64,000 bases of DNA from Desulfobacula sp. Lineage in GTDB: Bacteria; Desulfobacterota; Desulfobacteria; Desulfobacterales; Desulfobacteraceae. The notes under the pieces were generated by a model, which searched no databases, was not told the origin of the DNA, and worked only from the letters and a program-made list of their open reading frames with translations. Location of the stretch: positions 112,280 to 176,279 of the forward strand of contig NZ_JAQYWD010000005.1 in assembly GCF_030145145.1 (NCBI RefSeq), written 5' to 3'. Position numbers and translations under genes: made by a program. Below, one piece after another: positions 55,074-63,901 of this stretch (position 1 is its first letter; each line of letters opens with the position of its first letter).

Positions 55074-55773
55074 AATCGATAATCTGGGTGTGAAGTACGG
55101 TGCGGTTTCAGGTGTTAAAAAAATCGATTTGCTGGTGAACCAAGGAGAGCTCGTGGCGCTGCTGGGTGCGAATGGTGCCGGAAAATCTACTACCTTGCTG
55201 GCCGTTGCCGGTGCACTAAAATGCGATCAGGGCAGCATTGTTTTTAACGGTCAGGATATCACCTTGTATCCCCCTGAAAAAACGATTCGAATGGGCATTG
55301 CCATGGTCCCGGAAACAAGAGACGTTTTTCCTGATCTTACGACGCATGAAAATCTCAAATTGGGTGCCTTCATTCGCAGCAGGGATAAAGTCGGCATTGA
55401 ACAAGATTTGGAAAAGATGTATGGGTTATTTCCTATTTTGAAAGACCGGGTGAATCAATCGGCAGGAACGTTATCAGGAGGCGAACAGCAGCAATTGGTA
55501 ATCGCCCGGGCATTGATGTCCAGGCCCAAATTGCTGTTGCTGGATGAACCGTCTCTTGGCCTTGCTCCAGCAATCGTTGACCATATTTTTGAATTGATTC
55601 TTCATCTTAAAAATCAAGGGCTAACGATCCTGCTTGTGGAACAAAATGCCGTAAAAGCATTGCAACTGGCCGATCGGGCCTATGTCCTGTCGCTGGGTAC
55701 GGTTGCCACGGCGGGACCGGCAAAAGATATCGCATCAAATTCAGATTTGGCTTCCATCTATTTTGGAAATTAA
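55066..55773 (+). CDS. livF: ABC transporter ATP-binding protein LivF
   Basis: 235 aa from ATG 55066, behind GGAGGAAAAGG inside the livG end. Walker A GANGAGKSTTLLAV, ETRDVFPDLTTHENLKLGA (typical LivF), signature TLSGGEQQQLVIARAL, Walker B LLLLDEPSLGLAP, switch VEQNAVKALQLA. Forms the ATPase pair with LivG. Confidence 0.93.
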   Translation: MLKIDNLGVKYGAVSGVKKIDLLVNQGELVALLGANGAGKSTTLLAVAGALKCDQGSIVFNGQDITLYPPEKTIRMGIAMVPETRDVFPDLTTHENLKLGAFIRSRDKVGIEQDLEKMYGLFPILKDRVNQSAGTLSGGEQQQLVIARALMSRPKLLLLDEPSLGLAPAIVDHIFELILHLKNQGLTILLVEQNAVKALQLADRAYVLSLGTVATAGPAKDIASNSDLASIYFGN

Positions 55774-55795
55774 CAGATAGGACAAAGGTGACTGG

Positions 55796-56689
55796 ATGAT
55801 AGGACAAATCATACAATTTACAATTGATGCCCTGAGCCTGGGAAGTTTGTATGCACTAATGGCTTTAGGACTGGTGATCGTTTACGGTATTTTGAAGTTG
55901 GTCAATTTTGCTTATGGCGAATTGATCATGGTGACAGGGTATACGCTGTTTTTGTTAAGCGGTTCACCCCTGCCATGGATTGTCATGGCAGGGTGCGGCA
56001 TTCTTATGGCTGTTTTTTTCGGAATCTTAACGGAATTGATTGCGTTTCGGCCTGTTAGAGCGAAATCAGTCACTGCTGTGTTAATCACCTCGTTTGCGTT
56101 TAGTACACTCCTGCAGAATGCGGCACTTCTATTTATTTCTCCTCGTTCCCGTCAAGTGCCGTTACCGGATCTGTTCACCCAGTCGGTTGAATTAGCCGGC
56201 GTTATCATTCCATTAAGGAATATTATCACCATAATTTTTGCTGTAGTGCTTTTAATTCTTTTTGCTTTGTTGTTGAAAAAAACAGTCCTGGGCATAGCAT
56301 TAAGGGCGGCGGCATCTGAGTTCCGTATGGCACGCATGTTAGGTGTGCCGGCCAACCTGGTCATCAGTCTGGCGTTTGCCATCAGTGGGTTTTTTGCAGG
56401 GGTCGTTGGTATTTTGTGGCTGGGACGGATTGGGGTTGTCCTTCCCACAATTGGACTGGAACCGCTATTGATTGCTTTTATCGCTACAGTTATTGGTGGT
56501 ATGCGGAGTTTGCAGGGAGCTGTTTTAGGGGGATACCTTTTAGCCTTTATTGATATTTCCTTGAACTATACGCTACCGCAGGATTTGTTGCAGTTCAGAG
56601 ATGCCTTCACGTTTTCATTTGTTATTTTGCTATTGGTATTAAAGCCGGAAGGCTTAATCAAGGGACCTGCAACGGGTCAAAGAACCTGA
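55796..56689 (+). CDS. livH: ABC transporter permease LivH
   Basis: 297 aa, about eight helices. LivH signature near residues 10-45 (DALSLGSLYALMALGLVIVY) with NFAYGELIMVTGY, and ATVIGGMRSLQGAVLGGYLL late. Forms the transmembrane channel with LivM. Located 22 bp after livF. Confidence 0.92.
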   Translation: MIGQIIQFTIDALSLGSLYALMALGLVIVYGILKLVNFAYGELIMVTGYTLFLLSGSPLPWIVMAGCGILMAVFFGILTELIAFRPVRAKSVTAVLITSFAFSTLLQNAALLFISPRSRQVPLPDLFTQSVELAGVIIPLRNIITIIFAVVLLILFALLLKKTVLGIALRAAASEFRMARMLGVPANLVISLAFAISGFFAGVVGILWLGRIGVVLPTIGLEPLLIAFIATVIGGMRSLQGAVLGGYLLAFIDISLNYTLPQDLLQFRDAFTFSFVILLLVLKPEGLIKGPATGQRT

Positions 56690-56702
56690 TCGGGAGATTA
56701 CA

Positions 56703-57731
56703 ATGTTTAATAAAAACACTATGGCCACATTTTTTATCCTCATCATCCCCATTGTCATCATCGTCATCGGCGTCGATTTGATCAATATCCGCCTGCTGAA
56801 TCGACTTGCGATCATCCTCTGTATTAATATGATACTGGTACTGGGGCTTCAATCCTTTATGGGGAATTCAGGAATATTATCTTTTGCGCATATTGGGTTT
56901 ATGGGTGTTGGGGCCTACACCTCGGCTCTGCTGGCAATGCCACTTCGTATGAAATCAATGGCGTTACCTGACCTTTATTTGATGTTGAAAACCATCGAAA
57001 TATCCCCGTATCTTGCTATCTTTATTGGCGGACTGGTTGCGGCACTTCTTGCAGCAACCATATCTTACCCATTAATGCGGTTATCTGATGCCGCAGCAGT
57101 GATTACATCATTTGCCCTGCTGGTTGTCCTGCATACCGTTATGGTCCATTGGTCCGCGGTTACCAATGGACCCAGAACGCTTTTCGGGATCAAAGCGATC
57201 ACCGATATTTACCTTGCGGGTGGGGTTGCCATCGTGATGCTGTTTTTAACCTTGTTATACAAGGAATCTCGCTATGGTCTCCTGTTGAGAGCTGTCCGGG
57301 ATGATCAAGTGGCGGCCTCGGCTATTGGGGCGAACCTGTCAAAGTTACGGTGGATCGGATTTATCATCAGTGCCTTCATGGCAGGAATCGCAGGGGGTAT
57401 TTGGGCGCATTTTATTACTTCTTTTTCTCCAAATGCATTCTATTTAAAAGAGACCTTTGTTATATTGGGAATGCTGGTCATTGGTGGAACGACGACTGTT
57501 ACAGGCGCCGTAATCGGTACGATTGCCGTTTCCGTTGTTTTTGACGGGTTAAGGGCAATAGAAAATATGATCAATATGGCGCAGATGTTTCCTAAGCCAA
57601 TAGTGGGTATGACAGAGGTCGTTTTAGCGATTGCAATGATTGCAACCTTGATTTTAAGGCCAGGCGGGATTACCGGATCACTTGAAGTCGGGTGTTGGCC
57701 CTCAATTAAAAAACGGCTTTATCACCGATAA
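56703..57731 (+). CDS. livM: ABC transporter permease LivM
   Basis: 342 aa, about nine to ten helices. LivM marks: LGLQSFMGNSGILSFAHIGFMGVGAYTSAL early and LLLRAVRDDQVAASAIGANL, then VIGGTTTVTGAVIGT. Followed 26 bp later by the isochorismatase-family gene in the same operon. Confidence 0.92.
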   Translation: MFNKNTMATFFILIIPIVIIVIGVDLINIRLLNRLAIILCINMILVLGLQSFMGNSGILSFAHIGFMGVGAYTSALLAMPLRMKSMALPDLYLMLKTIEISPYLAIFIGGLVAALLAATISYPLMRLSDAAAVITSFALLVVLHTVMVHWSAVTNGPRTLFGIKAITDIYLAGGVAIVMLFLTLLYKESRYGLLLRAVRDDQVAASAIGANLSKLRWIGFIISAFMAGIAGGIWAHFITSFSPNAFYLKETFVILGMLVIGGTTTVTGAVIGTIAVSVVFDGLRAIENMINMAQMFPKPIVGMTEVVLAIAMIATLILRPGGITGSLEVGCWPSIKKRLYHR

Positions 57732-57757
57732 AGCGTTCTATTCAGGAGTGAAAAATT

Positions 57758-58429
57758 ATGAACTGGAAAACGAATTATAGATCTTTTTATTATGCGCACG
57801 CACCGGAACCGGATGACTTAATCCTTAAAAAAAAAGAAACAGCCCTTTTGGTGATTGATATCCAGAATACCTACCTCAAGCCCCCGGAAGATCCCATTGA
57901 CCAAAAAAGGTGGGCGCCTTTTTTAAATCGCATGAATTCTCTTGTGATCCCAAACACTGCGGATTTGATGCAACACTTTCGTGATAATGACATGGATGTT
58001 TTGTTTGCGCGGATTGCCTGCTTGAAAGAAAATGGTAAGGATCGATCCCTTAGTCAGAAAAAACCCGGCTGGAATTATCTGTTGCTGCCAAAAGAGTCTG
58101 ATGAATCGAAAATTGTGCCTGAATTAGCGCCGCAAAAGGATGAGATTGTTGTCTGTAAAACCACAGATAGTGCCCTGACCGGCACCAATTTACGATTGGT
58201 TCTACACAACATGAATATCAAAAATGTTGTCATTGCTGGAATTTTTACCGATCAATGCATTTCATCATCTGTCAGAAGCCTTGCAGATGAAAGCTTTAAT
58301 GTGGTGGTGGTAGAAGACTGTTGCGCTGCCGGTTCCGATGAATTACATGATAAAGAATTGGAAATACTCAATATGATCTATTGTCATGTCGTATCTTCTA
58401 AAGAATTGAAACCCTTTATTAAAGCGTGA
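57758..58429 (+). CDS. Isochorismatase-family cysteine hydrolase
   Basis: 223 aa. Catalytic triad of the family is visible: Asp in LLVIDIQNTYLK, Lys in VCKTTDSALTGT, Cys in FTDQCISSSVRSLAD. Ribosome site AGGAG. Members hydrolyse isochorismate, nicotinamide, N-carbamoylsarcosine or ureidoacrylate; the GTNLRLVLHNMNI context fits the amidase group rather than EntB. As last gene of the Liv-type operon it probably cleaves the imported compound in the cytoplasm, releasing an amine or ammonia (inference). Confidence 0.88.
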   Translation: MNWKTNYRSFYYAHAPEPDDLILKKKETALLVIDIQNTYLKPPEDPIDQKRWAPFLNRMNSLVIPNTADLMQHFRDNDMDVLFARIACLKENGKDRSLSQKKPGWNYLLLPKESDESKIVPELAPQKDEIVVCKTTDSALTGTNLRLVLHNMNIKNVVIAGIFTDQCISSSVRSLADESFNVVVVEDCCAAGSDELHDKELEILNMIYCHVVSSKELKPFIKA

Positions 58430-58496
58430 GATATATTTTTAATATAAAAACAGATAGTTGTATCCCTCAAGGCCGGTTGAATTTTCAATGAATTCA

Positions 58497-58520
58497 TTTA
58501 ACCTGAAGAATCAGGTTAAA
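58497..58520 (+). terminator. Stem-loop after the transporter operon
   Basis: A perfect 10-bp stem (58497-58506 with 58511-58520) with loop AGAA, 67 bases after the hydrolase stop. The right arm ends in A, not T, so it may be a stabilising or factor-assisted end on the plus strand; on the minus strand it is followed by T-rich sequence. Confidence 0.55.
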
Positions 58521-58585
58521 AAGGGTTCCCACATATTGCATAAAGCCTTCGACTATGTTATTTAAGATCTGCTTCATGGCCTTGT

Positions 58586-58640
58586 GCGCCCGTAGCTCAG
58601 CTGGATAGAGCGCTGGACTTCGAAATCTATGGCCGGGAGT
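58586..58640 (+). pseudogene. Truncated tRNA-Arg (TCG), 5' part only
   Basis: GCGCCCGTAGCTCAGCTGG at 58586 is a perfect tRNA-Arg 5' end with D-arm; an anticodon loop CTTCGAA follows (anticodon TCG). The 3' side of the anticodon stem is disturbed by an extra A, and homology stops after GGCCGGGAGT: the T-arm, the acceptor 3' strand and CCA are missing. It cannot be a working tRNA. It marks the switch from normal to AT-rich accessory DNA. Confidence 0.8.
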
Positions 58641-59004
58641 ATAAAATATATCTTCGTATCAAATATTAATGAATAAATACAGTTGGTTAAAGACAACACT
58701 TCATTCTGCCTTACCTCAAAAGATACCGATTGTGCCCATGATTGTGCCTGGTTTATCCTGAAATATTTATTGGTCAGGTACCCATCATCATAGAATCACA
58801 ATACTGAAATTGATTAAAATTAGAAAGCAGGTAATAGACCCTGTAATTTTTATTTATCATAGAACACCAGGATTATTGTACGCGGGATAAAACTTATTTT
58901 AGCATCATTCGTTTTGATTCATTTACCCTCATCATGCATTATTGATACTCGGTTTATTTTTATATATTATTAACTGGAATATGAAAGAATGGCTTATAAT
59001 ACCG
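58641..59004. other. AT-rich stretch without a gene
   Basis: About 360 bases between the broken tRNA and the first 3'-flank repeat. Multiple stops in all frames; no promoter, repeat or RNA that I can support. Confidence 0.6.
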
Positions 59005-59096
59005 TTCTTGGCTCATATAATTTAATCTGAATTGAGAGCAAAAAGATAGAAACCAAATCAATAGCCCTGCCTTTAATGTTGATCCAACTATTCGTG
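59005..59096. repeat. 3'-flank repeat, copy A
   Basis: Begins TTCTTGGCTCATATAATTTA and includes AAATCAATAGCCCTGCCTTT, followed by the end of the PEP-CTERM gene. Clearly related to 63583-63691 (copy C), and its first 24 bases to 60484-60507 (copy B). Each copy sits at the 3' end of a minus-strand secreted-protein gene. Confidence 0.75.
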
Positions 59097-59834
59097 CTAT
59101 TTTTTCTTTCTGCTGATCCCTGCTATTCCAAGGAGACCAAAACTGAATAGGAACATTGAGGCAGGTTCTGGAATGACCTGCTTAATATAAACTGATAAGT
59201 TGTCGGCATAAACATCTACGCCATCTGCTGGGAAAATGGCACTGTGGATTTCACCGTAGCTATAATATATTGAAGTTGGTTCTTGGTATGATCCTTTAAA
59301 TAACTCGGTTTCGCTTCCATTAATACCATACGTAATGGAATCCGTATTAAAGGTGATACTCAAATCATACCATTCATTATAGTTGAATGATTCTAAATTT
59401 ACGTCAAATGCATCGGTGCCATTCCAATAATGGGCCCAGAATACCCCATTGGTGTGATCGAACTTTAAATGAGCCTTCCATCCATGGTTATCATTGGAGT
59501 CTTCATACCACTGAAGCGAGATGCCAGTTAAATCAGTAGGATTTGGTCCTAATACTAATAAAGAGGATTCGACCCGATAAATGTAGTCACCATTGAAATG
59601 GTACACCCCAATTTCACAGAGGTCTGTATTATTGTAAGGCTCTCCGCCAATAATATGTAATTCTCCGTTGGAAATTGTATAATTAGTAGTATTAATCTCA
59701 AAAGGAGCATCAATATTTCCATCGTTGAAGTCTTCTGTGTATATTGTACCAGTCGCTGTATTTGCAGAAAAGAACAATAAGAAAAAACATAAAAAGATTA
59801 TACTAATAGTTTTAAATTTACATACCATCTCCAT
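59097..59834 (-). CDS. PEP-CTERM sorting-domain protein
   Basis: 245 aa from ATG 59834, chosen because GGAGG lies 8 bases before it; the ATG at 59849 overlaps that site. Signal peptide about 1-29. The body (about 30-215) is beta-rich, Asn/Asp/Thr-rich and laminin-G/concanavalin-like (ISLQWYEDSNDNHGWKAHL). The C-terminus is a standard PEP-CTERM signal: IPEPASM, a hydrophobic helix, and a basic tail SRKKK. Exosortase (EpsH) would cut and transfer it to the cell surface or matrix; no exosortase gene is in the window. A GEMM-like RNA lies about 135 bp upstream of the start. Confidence 0.92.
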   Translation of the reverse strand: MEMVCKFKTISIIFLCFFLLFFSANTATGTIYTEDFNDGNIDAPFEINTTNYTISNGELHIIGGEPYNNTDLCEIGVYHFNGDYIYRVESSLLVLGPNPTDLTGISLQWYEDSNDNHGWKAHLKFDHTNGVFWAHYWNGTDAFDVNLESFNYNEWYDLSITFNTDSITYGINGSETELFKGSYQEPTSIYYSYGEIHSAIFPADGVDVYADNLSVYIKQVIPEPASMFLFSFGLLGIAGISRKKK

Positions 59835-59969
59835 GAGTGAATCCTCCATCTTTTATGAAAAAATGAAAACAAGTGGGTGACAAATGACAAAAGCGTTTTT
59901 CTAAAAAAAAGGAATGCCAAAAATTTTATAAAATCAGTATATTACATGAATACACCAACAATTACACTA

Positions 59970-60065
59970 AAAAATTGGCTCTTTTTATCACAATGACCCG
60001 TGGCTTTCCTTCCCCGCTTCACAACAGGTTCGGCTTTATCTACTTTCGCAAAACAGGAGAGCAAT
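59970..60065 (-). promoter_or_regulatory. GEMM-like (cyclic dinucleotide) riboswitch candidate
   Basis: On the minus strand, GATAAAGCCGAACC (60040-60027) is followed by a six-pair stem CCTGTT/AGCGGG (60028-60023 with 60018-60013) closed by GNRA tetraloop GTGA, then GGAAAGCCACGGGTC (60009-59995). This follows the order of GEMM-I RNAs (GATAAAGGCAAACC, P2 with GNRA loop, GGGACGCAAAGCCACGGGTC), with two substitutions in the GACGCAAAG stretch. The P3 stem is imperfect. It lies in the leader of the PEP-CTERM gene, a sensible target for c-di-GMP or cGAMP control. It may be degenerate or a divergent subclass. Confidence 0.5.
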
Positions 60066-60565
60066 AATCATGCCTTCTTTTTTATCTGTCTAAACACAGG
60101 ACACGCTTTATTTACGTTGTTTTTATTTACTTTTTCTCTGAGAAATTAATGTGATAGTTTGAGATTTTTTTTCCTAATGGTTTTCCCTGATTTATTAACA
60201 TAAATAACTGTTTTTATACAATAATTTTAAAAAAATCATGGAGTTGACCCTATGAACAAAAGTTCACACTATCAACCTTATAAAAACAAATAGTTTCAAA
60301 TCATGAAACAGAACCGAAATTCAATTATATGGGGAATTGCAACGGCAAATCAATCAAGCTTCCATTATGCTATATTGGAGATAGAGATACTTTTATTCGG
60401 TCCCTGGGGGAAAAAATTTTCAGACCCTATTGAAATGTGATCTATATATCGAGTTTAATTGGGAATAATGATTTTCGATGACGTTCTTGGTTCATAAAGT
60501 TTAATTGTGATTACAATCTCAAAAAAACCTTGCCCACAATATATAGCTTTCGATAAAAAATAACA
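60066..60565. other. AT-rich intergenic stretch
   Basis: No ORF with a ribosome site and no RNA that I recognise. The only repeated sequence is 60484-60507, copy B of the 3'-flank element. Confidence 0.55.
60484..60507. repeat. 3'-flank repeat, copy B (short)
   Basis: TTCTTGGTTCATAAAGTTTA matches the beginning of copies A and C; similarity fades after about 24 bases. It sits downstream of the 892-aa gene, as the other copies do for their genes. Confidence 0.6.
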
Positions 60566-60587
60566 GCAGGGCCATTTCTGACCCTGC
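60566..60587 (-). terminator. Terminator of the 892-aa secreted protein gene
   Basis: GCAGGG at 60566-60571 pairs with CCCTGC at 60582-60587. On the minus strand the hairpin is followed by TGTTATTTTTT, so transcription of the gene ending at 60606 would stop here. Confidence 0.7.
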
Positions 60588-60605
60588 CTCAGCAGTAACC
60601 TTTTT

Positions 60606-63284
60606 TTATTCTGGTTGGACCCCAGAGGCTATTTTTAATGCATAAATAGCTTCTTCTATAGTAATTTTGCCATCACCATTAATATCCCACTTTTTTCTTT
60701 CATTTAGTATAACAGCATCAAGTTGCTCTTGAGTAAACATAGAAGATATAGTTGCATTTAGATTATTAATAACTTGTTCTTTCTGAACAATAATAGAAGC
60801 TTGCTGGGTGGTTGAGCAACCATTGATATAAACGCACTCTGCCTCTGACGGAGTTCCTGGACATTCATCCTGATCATCAGTCACTCCGTCACTGTCACTA
60901 TCAAGTTGAGGGGAAGAACATCCATTGACATCTACACTCACACCAGACGGTGTATCGGAGCATTGGTCTATAGCATCAGAAACACCATCTCCATCTGAAT
61001 CTTTTTGAGTATCTGCACAGCCATTAGCATCTACTTCTGCTCCAATAGGCGTATTTGGGCAATTGTCGTTATCATCTGACACACCGTCTCCATCAATATC
61101 GTCCATAACTGAAACAATCTGAATTGTTGGAATAGTAACATTGTCATTAACAATAAAATCTGGAGTTTTGATTATGCCATCATAATCCTCTGCTGTTGCT
61201 CCAACCCAGTAAGTACCGTCCGGCACATCATAAAGAACATAGTGACCTGTGTGGTCTGCTTTTGCAAAACCTTTAAATTCATTGTCTATTTTGCGATATA
61301 GTCCTATTAATGCGAAGAGGGCTGGTTCACCATTTCGGGTAACATAACCATCAACGATCGAACCTAAGCTGTTATAAGTGTAATTGTATGTTCCGCCACT
61401 GGTGACATTACCGATAGAGTTGATTACTGTAAATGATTCATTCTCATCATTTCCTTTACTATACAGACCCATAGTTAGCCTCACAGTGCTACCCAGAGGA
61501 GTTGCAAACTGATAGGGATTTGATGTGATAGATCCATCAAACATACCGCCCATGCTCAAGCCATTCATGGCTCCCCAATTATTAATATCAAAATCCTCAT
61601 CATTCATGAAGGACATTACCATGAAAACGCCTGACCCTGCCGACAGGGGAGTATTGATAGTTACAGTCCCATTGTAGATATCTCCGTTTGACAAATCATA
61701 TGCGGCTATCGGGGGGATACTCTTGTTTGTCATGATATCTTCCTCAGCCACCACGATCTTATAAGGAACAGTCGTAATTGAATCCATTGCATCTTTACTG
61801 GTGATCGTAAAATTACCAGGAGGCAGAACAAAACTGAAGGTGCCATCAGCACTGGTATCCACTTTATCCAGGATAAGCTTGGCCCCAACGTAAAGTCCGT
61901 ATTCCTGCAGCGGGACACCACCCTTGGTAACCATACCACTTATAACTGCTCCCTTTTGGACAGTCAGAGTTCCGATATCTTTTTTCTCACCATTTTCCAG
62001 ATAATAAGTTCTTCTGAATCCTACAACATAGCGCCCCGGGTCACTGATAATCCTGATTTGTCCAGGACCAGGTCCAAGCCCATATACTGTAAAAGTGCCA
62101 TCAACCTGATCTGACATTGCCTGAGAATTCATTTCTTTGCTATTATATTGGATTTTAACATTTCCAAGCGGTTGTCCGCTTTCATCAACTATCTTTCCGG
62201 TGATGCTGCCGCCGCCGTCCAGTTGAAAGTCAATGTCCTTTGTCTCCCCCCCTACCCAAACCTGGACGGCATCGGCATCTGTGCAGTTATTGCTGCTCGC
62301 TGGAACGTTGTACCATTCACTGAGATAATTGGCTCCATCACTGCGACGGGCTTGAATGTAATAATTACCTGGTGGAATCCCTGCAAGGATGTAATCGCCG
62401 TTTAAAGTCGATACCCCAGCAACAGATCGGCCCGCGTCACAGGGTGTTCCCTCATAGGCTGAAACAAAGATTTCGGCGTCGGTGACAGGGGTGGTACCAT
62501 CCGATTTATAAACAGTCCCTGAAATCCTGCCGCCGCTATCCAATTGAAAATCAACATCTTGGGTATCCATCCCTGAAGAGACGGTCACCTGGGTTGCAGA
62601 TTCGCATAAATAAGATATGCCATTATTAGTATTACCACTGGTCGTATGGTATTCATCAATGTACCAGACATAGCCCTTGTTATGGGTTCTGACATAATAG
62701 GTACCAGGAGGTACTTTTTCGATTGTGTATGAAGGTTGTCCAATCCATGCGGAAACATCAATCCATTCACTATTTTCACAGGAACTCCCTCTAAAGGCAG
62801 ATACATCAAGAATTTGTTGTTCCGCCATCGGATTGCCGTTTGCATCATAAACCGATCCTGAAATCCTACCGTACAGATCCAGTTGGAAATTTTTATTGGA
62901 GATTACATCTTCTGAACTGTTTATAACAATGGTTTCAGCCCCCCAACAATCCCAAATACTACCTTCCACTGACCACCATTCGTCTATATAGTCGGCTGTG
63001 CCGGATACATTAACCGCTTTAAGAAAATAGATACCTGGGGATAAGCCTGTAATCACAAAATTGCCGTTCCCAGTGGTGCCTTGCGCGATAAGTTGGTGGC
63101 TACCACATGGCGCTCCTCCATAAACATTAACAGCAATGCTCGCATTTGTAACTGGACTTGAGCCGTCTTCTTTGAAAACAGTGCCGGAAATGGTGGCCGC
63201 GTTTAAAATTGGAATTGCAAAAAAAATTAATATAATTAAAACCATAAAAAAAATGAGCCCCAAATTACACTTTTGATTCTCCAT
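60606..63284 (-). CDS. Secreted multidomain protein: repeated CarboxypepD_reg-like modules, TSP3 repeats, dockerin-like EF-hand
   Basis: 892 aa, ATG 63284 behind AGGAGG. Signal peptide or anchor about 1-29. Residues 30-430 hold about four tandem copies of a beta-sandwich module (SGTVFKEDGSSPVTNASI; SGSVYDANGNPM; SGTVYKSDGTTPVTDAEI; TGKIVDESGQPLGNVKI), each with an IPPGNYYI-type strand and Cys in APCG/SSCE/TPCD. More degenerate modules follow to about 725. Residues 729-825 are three thrombospondin type 3 Ca2+ repeats (DIDGDGVSDDNDNCPNTP). Residues 866-890 are a dockerin-like EF-hand (DINGDGKITIEEAIYALK). No PEP-CTERM. Probably a surface or matrix protein needing calcium. Island location suggests acquisition. 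Confidence 0.9.
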   Translation of the reverse strand: MENQKCNLGLIFFMVLIILIFFAIPILNAATISGTVFKEDGSSPVTNASIAVNVYGGAPCGSHQLIAQGTTGNGNFVITGLSPGIYFLKAVNVSGTADYIDEWWSVEGSIWDCWGAETIVINSSEDVISNKNFQLDLYGRISGSVYDANGNPMAEQQILDVSAFRGSSCENSEWIDVSAWIGQPSYTIEKVPPGTYYVRTHNKGYVWYIDEYHTTSGNTNNGISYLCESATQVTVSSGMDTQDVDFQLDSGGRISGTVYKSDGTTPVTDAEIFVSAYEGTPCDAGRSVAGVSTLNGDYILAGIPPGNYYIQARRSDGANYLSEWYNVPASSNNCTDADAVQVWVGGETKDIDFQLDGGGSITGKIVDESGQPLGNVKIQYNSKEMNSQAMSDQVDGTFTVYGLGPGPGQIRIISDPGRYVVGFRRTYYLENGEKKDIGTLTVQKGAVISGMVTKGGVPLQEYGLYVGAKLILDKVDTSADGTFSFVLPPGNFTITSKDAMDSITTVPYKIVVAEEDIMTNKSIPPIAAYDLSNGDIYNGTVTINTPLSAGSGVFMVMSFMNDEDFDINNWGAMNGLSMGGMFDGSITSNPYQFATPLGSTVRLTMGLYSKGNDENESFTVINSIGNVTSGGTYNYTYNSLGSIVDGYVTRNGEPALFALIGLYRKIDNEFKGFAKADHTGHYVLYDVPDGTYWVGATAEDYDGIIKTPDFIVNDNVTIPTIQIVSVMDDIDGDGVSDDNDNCPNTPIGAEVDANGCADTQKDSDGDGVSDAIDQCSDTPSGVSVDVNGCSSPQLDSDSDGVTDDQDECPGTPSEAECVYINGCSTTQQASIIVQKEQVINNLNATISSMFTQEQLDAVILNERKKWDINGDGKITIEEAIYALKIASGVQPE

Positions 63285-63582
63285 ACCGCCTCCTGTTTGT
63301 GAATCATGTAATGCATTTGTTATTATGGATAATTTTCTAAAAAAATTTAATATTGCATATTATTTCAACAAAAATTACCCTAATATATATTGTGGTGCAA
63401 GGCAAATAAATTTTCAAAGAATAATTATGTTATATGGGAAAATAAAAAATCAAATTTTTAAAAACTTCATTCACTTTTATTGGAGAGTAACCGGAATATT
63501 CAAAATCAAGACCTGGGGATTTCGGAAACTGTTTTTTTTATATTATATCGGTTAATGTGGGCTAATGGGTTCTGATGCTGTG
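63285..63582. other. AT-rich upstream region without a gene
   Basis: Leader and promoter space of the 892-aa gene. A 76-codon plus-strand frame (63325-63555) is low complexity and has no ribosome site. I see no GEMM-like RNA here, unlike in front of the PEP-CTERM gene. Confidence 0.5.
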
Positions 63583-63691
63583 TTTGGCTCATATAGTTTA
63601 ATCAAAATATAGAGAATAAAGGCGATGTCAGAAGAAAAAAGCAGGAACTAAATCAATAGCCCTGCCTTTCAAGCTGATTCAAATATTATTT
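63583..63691. repeat. 3'-flank repeat, copy C
   Basis: TTTGGCTCATATAGTTTAATC and AAATCAATAGCCCTGCCTTT align with copy A (59005-59096). Together with the PEP-CTERM codons that follow, it shows the two gene ends descend from one duplicated segment. Confidence 0.75.
63641..63665 (-). terminator. Terminator of the broken PEP-CTERM gene
   Basis: GCAGG (63641-63645) pairs with CCTGC (63661-63665); on the minus strand TTTTTTC follows immediately. It ends the unit that stops at 63692. In copy A the matching hairpin has decayed. Confidence 0.6.
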
Positions 63692-63901
63692 CTATTTTTT
63701 TCTTCTGCTGACCCCTGCAACCCCTAAAAGACCAATACCAAAGAGAAGCACTGTGGTCGGTTCTGGTGTCGGGCTAGGTGTTGAGTTTAATTGTACATTA
63801 TCTATAAATGCTGAAGTATCGTTGTTTCCAACATAAAGCCCAGCAAAGGAGAGGGAATGTGAACCTACTGATAAGGGTGTAAATCGTCCCTGTTGTAGTA
63901 A
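63692..63901 (-). pseudogene. 5'-truncated PEP-CTERM gene fragment
   Basis: Sixty-nine codons remain: the typical penultimate strand (FTPLSVGSHSLSFAGLYVG, DTSAFIDNVQL), then PEPTTVLLFGIGLLGVAGVS and RRKK, ending TAG at 63692. Upstream the frame meets a TGA at 63902-63904 and the sequence character changes to an unrelated reading frame, so the gene's N-terminal part is missing at this junction. Confidence 0.75.

Noticed and set aside
60606..63284. Tandem modules considered as a CRISPR or DNA repeat array
   Set aside because: The repetition is at the protein level with diverged codons; no short direct repeats with regular spacers exist anywhere in the window that I can see.
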